Shown here piece after piece: positions 48,130 to 59,174 of a stretch of 64,000 bases of DNA. The stretch spans positions 40,247,447 to 40,311,446 of the forward strand of contig OY754970.1 in the NCBI GenBank assembly GCA_963576475.1, in the 5' to 3' direction. The notes under the pieces are model-generated. The model ran no database searches. It saw only the letters and a program-made list of their open reading frames with translations, and was not told where the DNA came from. The number at the start of each line of letters is the position of its first letter. Position 1 is the stretch's first letter. The position numbers and the translations under genes were made by a program. The stretch comes from Molanna angustata. Taxonomy: Eukaryota; Arthropoda; Insecta; Trichoptera; Molannidae.

Positions 48130-50515
48130 TTTGGATTGAATTTCCCTTATATCATATCTGAGCGAACTCGACCAGCCACCGGCGATTGAATGCTCAAACA
48201 TTTGGGCACTGAACAATGATACATCGCCGTTGTTACGAGATGATAATTCGACTATAATATAATGGACAATATTTAAGGGAGTCGATATCTGATCGTATTT
48301 TGATCTGCTTGAGAAATTTGATACACATTGTCTATCAACATAATATATATTCAATTAAGTATGGGTTAACTTCTTTAGCATAAAATTCATAAAATATGTT
48401 AAATATGTAAAAAGATTTTGTTTTATTGGATTTTCTTTATATTTTCTGTTCATTTTTATGAAAATTGTGTTATCAATCATTATTATGTATTTCATTTATA
48501 ATTATTTGCCAAGACCATAGCTGTTTTGGATACCACTGGATAATATATAGATAATATATTTAAAGAGGAATATTGCAAGTTTCAAGTCTTAGAACAGGTT
48601 TTCCCTAGTGAGACGGGGAACGAAAACTACTATATTCACTGTAAAGGAACAATAACAAATTATCATTATTTGGTAATAATATTATTAAGAGTAGGGACTG
48701 TTTCAAATTATAGTTTTTATTAAATAAAAACATCTAGGAACTCTAATAAATTCAGCCATTATTTGAGCAAAGACCAAGTAGGCAGTAATGACGCGGGACA
48801 GATGAACCACACAGTTGTTCATAAACATGTCGAATTTTATGAACGACAAAAGCAAGCGCTCAGAATGATTCTCGTGGAATTTTGTACGGGGTATTTTTGC
48901 GTCCAGCCCAGAAAATTGTTACGTTTTGACACGACAATGTTTGATAGTAATAATAATAATACATGTAAGTAAGTTGGCGGAGGTGATTCTGGCAAAGTGT
49001 CACACAATGAGACAACATCGTGCCGTGTAATGTATGTGCTGGGTTTTCATACTATCCTTGGTCCTGTGGGACTTATTGGGGGACACGAAGTGGCAATGGT
49101 GATTACGATGTAGCGTTGATGGCAAATATTGACGTTCAACCACACACAAGGTGCTCGCCTGATACCGACTCCTCAAATTGTGATTATTTTGTTTGCTCGT
49201 TCTTTGGGATTACAACATAGACACATATTTTATTTATTAAAGAGTTTTGAATAATCTTGATCTGTCTGTACTTTTATTATTAAAAAGGTCTTCAGCGTAA
49301 CTTTGGACTGAAAATCTATTGTAATAATCGTTGGTGGAATTTTTGGTTAGAAATATTTTTAAAATTGGTTTATCGAGAGTTCAATGTCGTTTATATAAAA
49401 AAATCGAAGATTAACAATTTGTTTGATAAGTGTACCAGAGAAAACCGTAATAAACATTGTACAATCATTCAAATACAAAATAATTATTTGGCTATGAAAG
49501 AAATTTTCAATTATAATGCACATCAAACCCATACAAGATAAATAAATATATCTACAACGAATGTTCTCTTGTATGAAGTGGGATTTCATATGAAAAATTT
49601 GTGAAAATATTATCAACCTATGTGAAATTGAGTATTTAATTGCTGCGTAAATAATATATATGATAAAAATGTGTTTCGTTAAATAAATTAGTATTTTCTA
49701 TCTTCAGAGAATGATAACCACCACTAACTTTTGTAATGGAAATTGACATGCTACTGATTTGATTTACAAAAAGTAAAATATATTTTATGTTACCAATACT
49801 TTTGAAATACGAGTCATTAAAAAACTCGTGACAACTATTTACAGTATAAGAGTATTTCATCAACGGAAAAATGTCGTTTTGTTTAGTTTTTTGATTATTA
49901 TTTGTTGCGTAATCGAGAAGAGTTTTTATGGCAGTTAAATCGTGCAGTAACATAAACAAATTGTATAGAAAGTTATGTAGAAAAGTTTAAAAGTAGGTAT
50001 TATATCGTTAATGTAGGTATTATATTTACCAAAAGGAAACTTTGCTTCTAGATAATACGCTTATTAAAGTAAACATGAATTTGAACGAGTGTTCAACTAT
50101 ATTGCTCCACTAACTCGACAAATATTTTTGTTATACTTGTACACGTCAAGACCGAAATAATATGGAGAACTTAGAAACTTGTGCCTGCCTACTTACAAAA
50201 TATGGCATTGCTTAATTCAATAGAATTTATTTCATTTCAATAAAGACTATGTAGAATTTTTTGATTATTTAGTAAAATTAAACATGACTTTTTGCATTTA
50301 ATTCTTAACGCGTATCATGTGGAGAGTGCACACGAAAATTTTTGGTCTTTATGACGTAGTGTCGAATTCTGACATTCGGACAAAAATAACGCATTTTTCT
50401 CTGAACCATATAAAAATATGATTTGTTCTTTGCTTTAAAGTGAGACAATTTTCCCGGCATTTTTGTGTTTTTACAATAAATAATAACAAAACTACACAAT
50501 AAAATAAATAATAAT
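48130..50515. other. AT-rich DNA, no supported gene
   Basis: Frames at 48763-48972 and 49020-49220 (69 and 66 codons) use more balanced codons than their surroundings, but I recognise no family and see no splice context. Left unannotated. Confidence 0.4.
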
Positions 50516-50522
50516 GCATGCA

Positions 50523-50990
50523 TACCGGCTCTAATGTATGCTAGTGAGAGATGAAAATGGCAGAAGACGCAGCATGAAAGTAGAATAAACGCGGTTGAAA
50601 TGAAGTTACTGAGACGAATGTGTGGTAAAACGATGAGGATATTAAACGAGAATGTATGATTGAAAGAGACATGGTAAGTAAGAAGAAAATAAATGTCCTA
50701 AGGTGGTTTGACCATATAGAAAAGCCGTCTGTCAAAAAAAAGTATATAAGGCTGATTAAAGAGGGACGAAAAGTATAGGTCGTACGAGGAAAAGTTGGAA
50801 CGTTCGTATAAATGGAATTTTGAAAGATGGAAACGTTAGAAGAAAGAATAACAGAAGAGCGTGTATGACACGAGGCAAGGGCTTGCGTGAAGCGAGAAAT
50901 GTATGTTAAGAGAGAGGAGTTTGGCGTTCGGTTCTGTCTGCATACCCCAAATCGGGAAATTGCTAATAGTATGGCATGGTGTTGTGTTTT
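50523..50990 (+). mobile_element. LINE 3' end (SAYP family)
   Basis: With frameshifts it reads ASERWKWQK-like, NAVEMKLLRRMCGKTM, RECMIERDMVSKKKINVLRW, FDHIEKPSVKK, GRTRKSWNVRINGILKDGNV, NRRACMTRGKGLREARNVC, then GVWRSVLSAYPK. The DNA tail is GCTAATAGTATGGCATGGTG. It is the longest copy of the family in the window but has at least three frame breaks. Confidence 0.8.
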
Positions 50991-50994
50991 TTAT

Positions 50995-51870
50995 AAGAAA
51001 AAAAAATACATTATTTATATTAGTTAATATGTAAATTCTCGTTAAAAAGTCACATAATATTCATACTTTTACATGTTTTCAAATCGTTTAAATGATAAGC
51101 CCTTTCTTTACCATACTTGTATCTTTACTTTACTTTCTTACTTTGTATCGAATAATATTCCCAACTTATTTGGTATTTTTATAAGTTATTGGGTTTTTCC
51201 TAGCAAGCAAAGGATTAAAATGTTAAATAATTTTCTCTCAAATCTTGATTTTGTGCAGTTAAAATACAGGTTAAGAAAAATCTGAACCCCTCCGAATGTA
51301 ACTACGGCATAAGTATGTAGAATCTTGCAAGGGAAGTTTTTTTTATTTGATTGTGTAATCCTAAAATGATACCTTTAATAAACAATACGAACGCGGTAAG
51401 CTTACAAAAACACGGAGGTCCTATGAATTACACAAAAAAAACTCCCCCATTCGAAAGTTCCTGAATAAATTATGATCGTTACTCAGTGACATGGTCAGAT
51501 TTAGCTTTCTATAGTCATGACTTGTTTTCATAATTATGATTGCTTTAACGAGGAAAGTAATTATTCATCTGGTCTGTCGGAACATTTTAATTATTCTTAA
51601 TTTCTTCATTATTTTTATCCCCGGACACGTCTACGGTATTTCTACGAATCAATGTTTCATATTCATAGGTACTTTATGGTTTACTTAAGTTCTTTGTTGG
51701 ATGTCGTGTACTTACATACTTTCTTAATTAAAATGTTGCACTATGTCGAAGTATTTGCACTATGTAGACCGACATTACACAAACTACTCACAAAACAATT
51801 ATAATAGACGGAGTTGCTCCAACTACAATACATACTTTAAACATTACATTTAAACATATCGTGTAGTAAT
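50995..51870. other. AT-rich DNA, nothing recognised
   Basis: A 70-codon plus frame at 51073-51285 is not recognisable. Confidence 0.5.
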
Positions 51871-51872
51871 TA

Positions 51873-52130
51873 GATGTTGTGTATTACTTTATGCTCTGAT
51901 GTAGCTCATCGTTGGATAGCGTGTACATATATTACTTTAAGTTCTTATGTAGCTCATCGTTGGATAGCGTGTGCATTACATTATAATCTGATGTAGCTCA
52001 TCGTTGGATAGCGTGTGCATTACTTTTTGTTCTGATGTAGCTCATCGTTGGATAGCGTGTACATTACTTTATGTTCTTATGTAGCTCATCGTAGTATAGC
52101 GTGTGCATTACTTTATGTTCTTATGAAGCT
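51873..52130. repeat. Minisatellite, 44-bp units
   Basis: GTAGCTCATCGTTGGATAGC begins at 51901, 51949, 51993, 52037 and 52081 (last diverged), with a decayed start at 52125. Periods 48, 44, 44, 44, 44. Each unit ends CATTACTTTATGTTCTTAT or similar. Confidence 0.95.
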
Positions 52131-52134
52131 TTTG

Positions 52135-53900
52135 AATGACGTTGATTAGTTCATTTTTTTATGAACCTATGAAACTCATTGCTGAAAATCTTGTTTAACT
52201 TTATGTTAAACTGATTGTTAATATAGTGCATTATAATATGGCTGCAAGGTTTTTATTTTTGAATACAATTTTTTTTCTGTCATTTAGGGATAACTGAGCT
52301 TTAGTAGATTACCCAAATAAATATATAACGTTTCTTTTTTATTTGTTCGATGACTGTTGAAATTTCATTATTTTTCTATCTTTTACTTTTTTCAATTTTC
52401 ACTAAAAGTTTATCGCGATCTTTAGCGTTCAAAAATAGAATCGTAATACTTATTTTTACTTCATTTTCACCGTAATGGAATTTTTAAAACATAATGAGAA
52501 TATTTTCTTTCCATCAATCTAAAGAGCCATAGGCATTTATGCCGTTGGAATCGAGGTCAAACGAATTACCGCTTTAATAACTCCACCGCTTTTTGAGAAT
52601 ATTTCCAAAAAGCATCGTCAATAAATAAGTAAACGGTGTAATTAAATCGTAATTTTTCATCGTAATCATTTAACTGCGACACGAAGTTGCTTTTAAGTCA
52701 GTTCATTAGTCGAAAGTCGTCCACAATCACGCCCATGCCCTAAACAAACACAAAACCTAACTCGGTGGAACTGGAATATAATAATGAATACGCAACAGGA
52801 TTAACACTAAAAAAATCTTTGTTTATTTTTCAACCAAAGTGATGGATGCCGTGTCAACGCGTAATAACTTAAAACCGGACAAAGTAATTATAAAGACGGC
52901 GCGGCGCTAATATTAACACAACCAAAGGTAAATATTGAAGTGCGGAATTCGGAGTTTTAATTAAAAAAAATAAAATTAGACTGTGTTTAATTTGAGAACA
53001 AAATTCCTTATTGATACAAGGAAATTATTGGGGGTTTAATATTATTTTTTTTTCTCGTTTCTTTTCGAAGAGTGCTGATTAAATACGCGCGTCGTCATAA
53101 TTCACTGTTCCGCGAACTGTAAACAAATTAGTGGATAGTAGCTTTCGAAGAATCTCATCTAACAAGCCGAAAAAAGGACCATTTTTGTGTTTAATTTAAC
53201 AGAAATCACCGAAGCGGCAGGACAATTTGTCTAGTAGGAAAATTTTCCTCTTCTTCGAACTTGTCTTGATTCTGCTTGACCTCTCTCCACGGATATCTGC
53301 GGGATAAATATACCGATCCAAAGGAACTCGGAGTAGCACATCCCTTGTATAAATAACGGATGCTAGGCTATTTTCCTTTCCTCCTTTCTCGTTTTTTTTG
53401 CATTCTATTTATTCGGGTATTTCCCTGTGTGTTTAACATACACATTAGACGAATCCATGCTGACTAAAGAATTTCACTGTTATATTAGACATTTCGTGTA
53501 ATAAAACAAGACTAAAATAAGCGTCCTTATTTATTATTTCCAAGGATTATTCAATCAATCAATCAAACAACTAAAATATTTCAGAATTATAAAATTTCTT
53601 TTGCTCTTCAATTCGATATAGTGAGATTTTTTTCATCAAAGAATCAATTTCCTAAACTTTTATACACTAACGATCCCACCTTGTCATCCTGAAATATACG
53701 CGTTAACTGTATATGTGTACTTACTTATATTTTTATGTAGTTATGTATGTTTTTCAATTTTGTTTTATTTTATGATATTTTCAACTATGTAACCTATTAT
53801 TGTATTATCATCAATTTAAATTGAAGAAAGAATGAGAAGAAAAAGCCGATCCCATACGCAAAGAAAGAAGAAAGAATTTTGGCTCAACTTTCATACAAAC
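52135..53900. other. High-complexity noncoding DNA
   Basis: From about 52500 to 53400 the sequence has higher complexity and few simple repeats, with AATTAAATCG/TAATTA-type motifs and CpGs (GACGGCGCGGCGCTAATATT). A strong TATA-like TATAAATA is at 53348-53355. No open frame of note. It could hold conserved noncoding or regulatory DNA, but nothing in the sequence alone proves that. Confidence 0.3.
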
Positions 53901-53909
53901 AATATAATA

Positions 53910-54947
53910 TTAGGTCCTCACATATGAAATTGGGGTTTTGTATGGGAGGAACATAAAGTCGTTTTTTTTAATATAATACCTATATTTATTTAATCAAAGT
54001 ATGTACCGTTGCTATCTATGCACTTTTGCCATCTCAGAGGTAGTTCATCGATCCTTTTACTAAAAAACCATTCGGACGGGAATCAATAAAATCTTTGAAG
54101 GCGGTTTGGACTGCCCCATCGGAGTTGAATTTTTTCACTTGCAAGAAGTTATCCAAATTTCGAAAAAAATGGTAATCTGTTGGGGCAAGGTCCGGAGAGT
54201 ATGGTGGATGTCTTAAGACATTCCAATTGAAGCTCCTCTAATTTGGTAGCCGTCTGTTGTGCAGTGTGTGGTCTAGCGTTATCATGAAGCAGCAGTGGCC
54301 TTGAGCGATTAACCAGCCTCGGTTGTTTAGCAGCTAGCTTTTCCATCATGGTTTGCAGTTGCTGACAATAGACATCTGCCGTAACCGTCTGGCCAGATTT
54401 AAGAAAGTTGTAGTGAACGACACCAGCACTAGTCCACCAAACGCTCACAAGTAACTTTTTTGGAGTCAATTTTCGCTTGGGGCATGGTTTGGCTGGTTCA
54501 GCAGGGTTCAGCCATTGCGATGAGCACTTCCGATTATCGTACAGGATCCACTTTTCATCACTGGTAATGATTCGATTTAAAATCCCTTCATTATTGTGCC
54601 GGTTGAGTAATGCAACGCAGCAGTCAATGCGCGTTTGTTGATTTGCTTCACTCAATTCGTGAGGTACGTTTTAAGTTTTAAGTACGAGGTAAGTTTTTTC
54701 ACCTTCTCAATTTGCTTCAAGTGGATTAAAACAGTTTTATCACTAACACCGCAGCCTGCAGCTAACTCGGACGTGGTTTGCGATGGATCCGCTTCCACAA
54801 TAGCCTTCATTATCAACATTGGTCTCCGGCCGTCCACGGGGCATGTTCTGCAGGTCGAAATTTCCAAAATTCCTAACCAAAGAGAAGATATTTGAGATCA
54901 AAGTTGCCAGTACGGCAAAACGCAAATTTCATATGTAAGGACCTAAT
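53910..54947 (-). mobile_element. Mariner transposon, 1,038 bp, internally deleted
   Basis: Terminal inverted repeats TTAGGTCCTCACATATGAAA (left) and TTAGGTCCTTACATATGAAA (right, reverse complement), flanked by TA (53908-53909 and 54948-54949). The minus-strand transposase lies between. Full mariners are about 1.25-1.3 kb. Here most of the first part of the gene is deleted, joining the end directly to NFDLQNMPRGRPE. Tc1/mariner superfamily, mariner family. Confidence 0.95.
53995..54925 (-). pseudogene. Mariner transposase pseudogene (DD34D)
   Basis: Minus strand. NFDLQNMPRGRPETNVDNE leads into the helix-turn-helix part VEADPSQTTSELAAGCGVSD, with a frame change between. A second frame break near 54670 lies before ELSEANQQTRIDCCVALLNR. 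The catalytic block follows in the frame at 54149-54655: ITSDEKWILYDN (first D) and LLHDNARPHTAQQ (second D). A one-base insertion near 54210 shifts the frame; after allowing for it, YSPDLAPTDYHFF supplies the third D with 34 residues between the second and third. The C-terminus (QKCIDSNGTYFD) is readable to TAA. At least three frame breaks plus the N-terminal deletion make it inactive. Confidence 0.93.
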
Positions 54948-54987
54948 ATAAATTATAGAAAAAATAATTAAAAATAAGTAAAATAAC

Positions 54988-55141
54988 AAATTTTTAACTT
55001 TTTTCCACTAATTAAAAAATATTGACCACTGACGCGTTTCGCTCAAAGAGCATCTACTGATGGATCATATTAATGGAATGAGCGAAACGCGTCAGTGGTC
55101 AATATTTTTAAATAAGTGGAAAAAATTTGAAAATCTGTGGT
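54988..55141. repeat. Inverted repeat with Penelope-like hairpin
   Basis: The left arm (about 54988-55044) holds TTTTTTCCACTAATTAAAAA, TATTGACCACTGACGCGTTT, CGCTCA. The right arm (55079-55141) is its near-perfect inverse. The loop is 34 bases (AAGAGCATCTACTGATGGAT...). Reading outward on either strand, GAGCGAAACGCGTCAGTGG leads to GTGGAAAAAA, the same layout as 29043-29231. Confidence 0.85.
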
Positions 55142-55267
55142 TTAACTTATTTTTAAGTAATTTTATATAATTGATAATGGAATTCCATCACGAATTAGCA
55201 GTCAAAAAATTAGATATAATATACTTAATATAAAATACACAACTTATGGCTTAAGCTTTTTTTTTTA

Positions 55268-55413
55268 AATGAATATGTCCTTGTCAAACAAGTACATATT
55301 AAATAATCATAAATGCTTGTGCTATAGGTGAACAAAATCAGTCGAGGCAGGATTCGTTCTTGCGACCACTGGATTACTAGCCCAGCGCGCTAGCCGCTCT
55401 GCCATCGATCCAT
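55268..55413 (-). mobile_element. SINE family A, copy 4
   Basis: Minus strand: GATGGCAGAGCGGCTAGCGC, GGGCTAGTAATCCAGTGGTC, a mutated B box (GCAAGAACGAATCCTGCC), CTCGACTGATTTTGTTCACC, ending ACTTGTTTGACAAGGACATA. Part of the body between about 55300 and 55305 is deleted relative to the 34.7-kb copy. Confidence 0.85.
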
Positions 55414-55419
55414 CTTTGG

Positions 55420-56650
55420 GGGTATATGTTTAATTATTTATTTAACGGAGAAGGGTTGCATAACAGAAGGTGCGTGTTCAAAAGGATTTTATTTTATTCA
55501 AACATATACCTCCAAGTATGATATTGCTTATGTTATTTAATAATTGATAATATATAATTTTATTGTGATGAAAGGTTTCAATCAAAGAACTACTTACATG
55601 TTCAACGATGGTTTATTCGTTACAATTGAAAATACAATATAAAAAATAACTCGATAAATTTGTGATGTCGTGGGTCGGAACTAATGGGTAAAAATTTAAC
55701 GCGACTCTAATCTATTCAACGATCAACACACGAATAATCTGTAGGTACATTGGATTGAATCAACAGTGCAGCGGTGCGTTGTGATTCGTCGATCTTCGTA
55801 AATCTTCGGAAGCATTCGAAAATCTATGACAAATATGTTGCAGCTCCAGGAGTACCTACATACTGCTACACATCTATTTTATTTTTGTACTTTTATTTGA
55901 TCAATGCGAAGTAATGTTGAAATACTCTTAATTAAAATACAATTTAAGTTTAAAACTAATTAACTATTTTATTTCTTGAATATTCTTCACTACTATATAA
56001 AACGTTGGTGCTATGTTATTGAGTGTTACACAAAATAAATTTTGAGACGAAGGAAGCAAAAAATACATTCATTTTGTTATTTTTTTTGAACACAGCTTAC
56101 AATCGTCTACCTATTCATGGGGGGGTAGTAAACTCGCCATTAAGCATACTTCAAATTTTATCATGTAAATCGAGATACGAGGGTATGGACCGGAAAGATC
56201 TCTTTTAGTTCTCGTCTTGGAGGGCGTTTTTAAAGAAATGAAATGTGCGAACTTTATGGGCTGAATCAAAAGTTAAATTGGGATTTAGATTTCTTTAAAG
56301 GAATCAGGTCAAACGCTTCTAGTGAAAAAAAAACTGTATACACGAGTTCAAAAGAAAATGAAACGCCATACTACACCTCCGTTTGATAGATTCTTTTATA
56401 ATCAAGTATTTGATGATCACTGGCTTGTATTCAAAGTGAAATGTATGTACAAAAAATATATCGAAAAATGCAATGGATTTATTTGAAAGGTTTTTTTGAT
56501 CATATATATATACATTTTTTCTGTAAAACCGTAACTTAGTAATTGGTGTAACAATCTTGTAGTTTTTTATATATTTGTTAAATAATTTAGCATTCTTATA
56601 TATGTATAAGTATTTAGAAACTGAATGTAATCCATAATAGATAAATATAG
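55420..56650. other. AT-rich DNA, nothing recognised
   Basis: Small frames only. Confidence 0.5.
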
Positions 56651-56661
56651 TTGAAAAATGG

Positions 56662-56815
56662 ACAAGACGAAATTCGATATTTGCACAGCATCATTATTCT
56701 TTTTTGGGAAAAAAATTTTTCAATGAACTTCCGCTTAAAATACGTCGAATTGAAAACCATAGGAAAATGATTGTGACTGTGAAAAAAATTCTTCAAGGGG
56801 ATTGTTGGACAGGTT
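56662..56815 (+). mobile_element. LINE C-terminal fragment
   Basis: RRNSIFAQHHYSFLGKKFFN, ELPLKIRRIENHRKMIVTVK, KIL. It compares with LYHKGLKIYNSLPPKIK at the end of LINE A (46310-46350). The Y-x3-G-x-K-x-[FY]-N-x-LP-x-x-I pattern is the C-terminus of Jockey/CR1-type LINEs. Only about 50 codons. Confidence 0.6.
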
Positions 56816-56819
56816 TAGT

Positions 56820-57190
56820 AGATTTAGGCACATATGTATTTGTGACTTGTGTTGTTTCTGTGATGGTGGTTTTTGTACATTCTCTTGTGTGAAACTGACA
56901 TTTTAGTAATTTTGATTTCATGTAATGTGATAGTGATTGATTTGGCGAGAAATCGATCCCGACTATGTACTATGTATAATACATGTATGTAATATTGTGT
57001 TTAATACATGCATACTTTATTTTTTATATGCTGGCATAATCTTAATGTTTTCTCTTTTAATTTCACATTTTTGCTTAGTCAATTAGTTGCACACATCCTT
57101 TCTCTACACAAGCTTACAAGCTATAAAAGGTAGGCGATATTAAAAACTATACCATGTATAAATTATGTAAGTTCGTATATTAAGTTTTTT
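56820..57190. other. AT-rich DNA, nothing recognised
   Basis: No gene or repeat found. Confidence 0.5.
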
Positions 57191-57195
57191 TTAAA

Positions 57196-58014
57196 GGCCC
57201 AAACTGGAAAAATAAGGGCATTAACATTAAAGACAAATTTTTGAGCCATTTCAGATTTGCGGATGATATTGTCATCTTCAACGAAAACCCAAGAGAATTA
57301 GAAACTATGCTGAATGAATTAAACCAAGCAAGTATGGAAGTAGGATTAGAAATGAACGCGAATAAGACAAAATAATGACAAATGGATACAAAAAACAGAT
57401 AAATATAGATACTCAGAGAATTGACTTCGTAGATGAATACATTTACCTCGGGAAACTAGTATCTTTCAAAAACACTAGAAACGAAGAAGAAATAAATAGA
57501 AGAGTGAATATAGCATGGAAAAAGTTTTGGACGCAGAAAGAAATACTAAAAGGAGACTTCAATTACGAAATGAAAAAAAATATTAATGGAGACCTGTATT
57601 CATCCCAGTTTGTTATATGCATGTCAAACATGGACTTTTACAAACAAGACAAAAACAGCAATCAGATCATGTCAAAGAGCAATGGAAAGAAGTATGTTAA
57701 AATTGCGGAAAATACATAAGATTAATAGTGAAACTATTAGGAAAAAGACAAAATTAACAGATGCGCTAAAACAAGCTTTAAAATTCAAGTGGCAATGGGC
57801 TGGACACTTATCGCGTTTCACAGATGATAGATGGACTTTACTAACCACGATATGAACTGGACCCAAAAGAAAAAGGAATGTTGGCAGGCCGTACAAAAGG
57901 TGGATCGATGATATAATAACAATAGGGGAAACGGACTGGAAAGAAAAGGGCAAAGATAGATCTATATGGAAACTATTGGAGGAGGCCATTACCCAAGAGG
58001 GATCCATTTCATGA
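57196..58014 (+). mobile_element. LINE reverse-transcriptase pseudogene
   Basis: Begins at the end of the palm: KDKFLSHFRFADDIVIFNEN (catalytic DD), LETMLNELNQASMEVGLEMN. A one-base loss at about 57373 shifts the frame into MTNGYKKQINIDTQRIDFVD, YIYLGKLVSFKNTRNEEEIN, NIAWKKFWTQKEILKGDFNY. Another break near 57585 leads to METCIHPSLLYACQTWTFTN, MERSMLKLRKIHKINSETI, KWQWAGHLSRFTDDRWTLLT, a stop, then RKRNVGRPYKRWIDDIITIG and IWKLLEEAITQEGSIS ending TGA 58012-58014. Insect endonuclease/reverse-transcriptase LINE, 5' truncated. Confidence 0.92.
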
Positions 58015-58601
58015 AAAATATACATATATACATACAAATAAGAAAGTAGAAATAAGTGTTAATACTGTACATTAATTAAAATAACTACTAATTAAATAAA
58101 ATACTTATATATTATGCTTAAAAAAATATATATTGTAAAAGAAATTGAATAGTAAAAGGCTTAATTATTATAAATTATTATTTATATTAAGTTATGATAT
58201 GAATAAAAAAATAAAATAAATATAGGTACTCCTATCGTTCAAAAATTAATTAATTCGTAAAACATTTTAAAGCTATATTTATAAATTCATAACTATCAAC
58301 AGCATTCAATAATCATTTTAGGCATTAAAACACTCCAGTTTTAAGATTAACCGTATAATCTATATAATTATTTTGTTTATTATTATTATTTATAATGCAG
58401 TGATTGTACAATAATTATTTGAAAAATTCCAATATTATTAAAGTAATTATCTGTATAATAGTATGATTGTAGGTATAATAATCATTTGATTAATGCAAGT
58501 ATTAGGTATATTCGTATTTATCTAACGAATGTTAAAACTGTGTAATAAAAACATAATATTAGGAAGGTACAGTAATAATATTATCTGTAAAATAGTATGA
58601 C

Positions 58602-58616
58602 TGTAATAAATTTATG
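58602..58616. repeat. Target-site duplication, left copy
   Basis: TGTAATAAATTTATG. An identical 15-mer lies at 58922-58936 on the other side of the LINE. Confidence 0.9.
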
Positions 58617-58921
58617 AGCTAGAAATAATGTATGGCGAACCAAACGTTGTCCAATACATCAAAATACAACGTCTACGTTGGCTCGGACACGTTTGTAGAA
58701 TGGAGAATAGACGGATCCCAAAGAAAGTATTGGACACCTGTCCTGAAGGAAGAAGAAGTAGACGGAGACCTAGGATATGATGGCTGGACGACATCGAGGG
58801 AGATATAAGAGCGATCAGACAGACAAATTGGAGGAGACTTGCTGTCGACAAGGCGGGATGGAGGCAGTTTCTTGAGGAGGCCAAGGCCCACACCGGGCTG
58901 TAGCGCCATTGCTGATGATGA
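58617..58921 (+). mobile_element. LINE 3' end with 15-bp target duplication
   Basis: The frame LEIMYGEPNVVQYIKIQRLR, WLGHVCRMENRRIPKKVLDT, CPEGRRSRRRPRI, one TGA (from an expected CGA), WLDDIEGDIRAI, RQTNWRRLAVDKAGWRQFLE, EAKAHTGL ends at TAG 58901-58903, followed by CGCCATTGCTGATGATGA. Identical 15-bp flanks show a 5'-truncated insertion by target-primed reverse transcription. Same family as 2605-2740. Confidence 0.93.
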
Positions 58922-58936
58922 TGTAATAAATTTATG
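58922..58936. repeat. Target-site duplication, right copy
   Basis: TGTAATAAATTTATG, identical to 58602-58616. Confidence 0.9.
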
Positions 58937-59174
58937 CGTTACAATAAATTAACAATAATATTCTGAGTAGAGCTAACACTTTATAGTAATTATCACACTT
59001 TGAATGCATTTGCAAAATACTAATAGTATAGTCGTGATTGTCTGTCAAATACTACGACTGTTCAATGATGAACTGATAATTATTATCTGTAAAATGGTAT
59101 GAACGTACAATAATAATGTGATAAATGCTAGTAATATACAATAATTATCTGTCGAATGTGATGAGTACATAATA

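Larger units (their letters stand above)
58380..59170. repeat. Degenerate satellite-like tract
   Basis: ATTATCTGTAAAATAGTATG and related phrases (AATTATCTGTATAATAGTAT; ATTATCTGTAAAATGGTATG; AATTATCTGTCGAATG) recur near 58447, 58579, 59083 and 59145, interspersed with ACAATAATAAT and GATAAATGCTAGTA. The unit is roughly 60-70 bp and strongly diverged. A LINE sits inside at 58617-58921. Confidence 0.55.
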
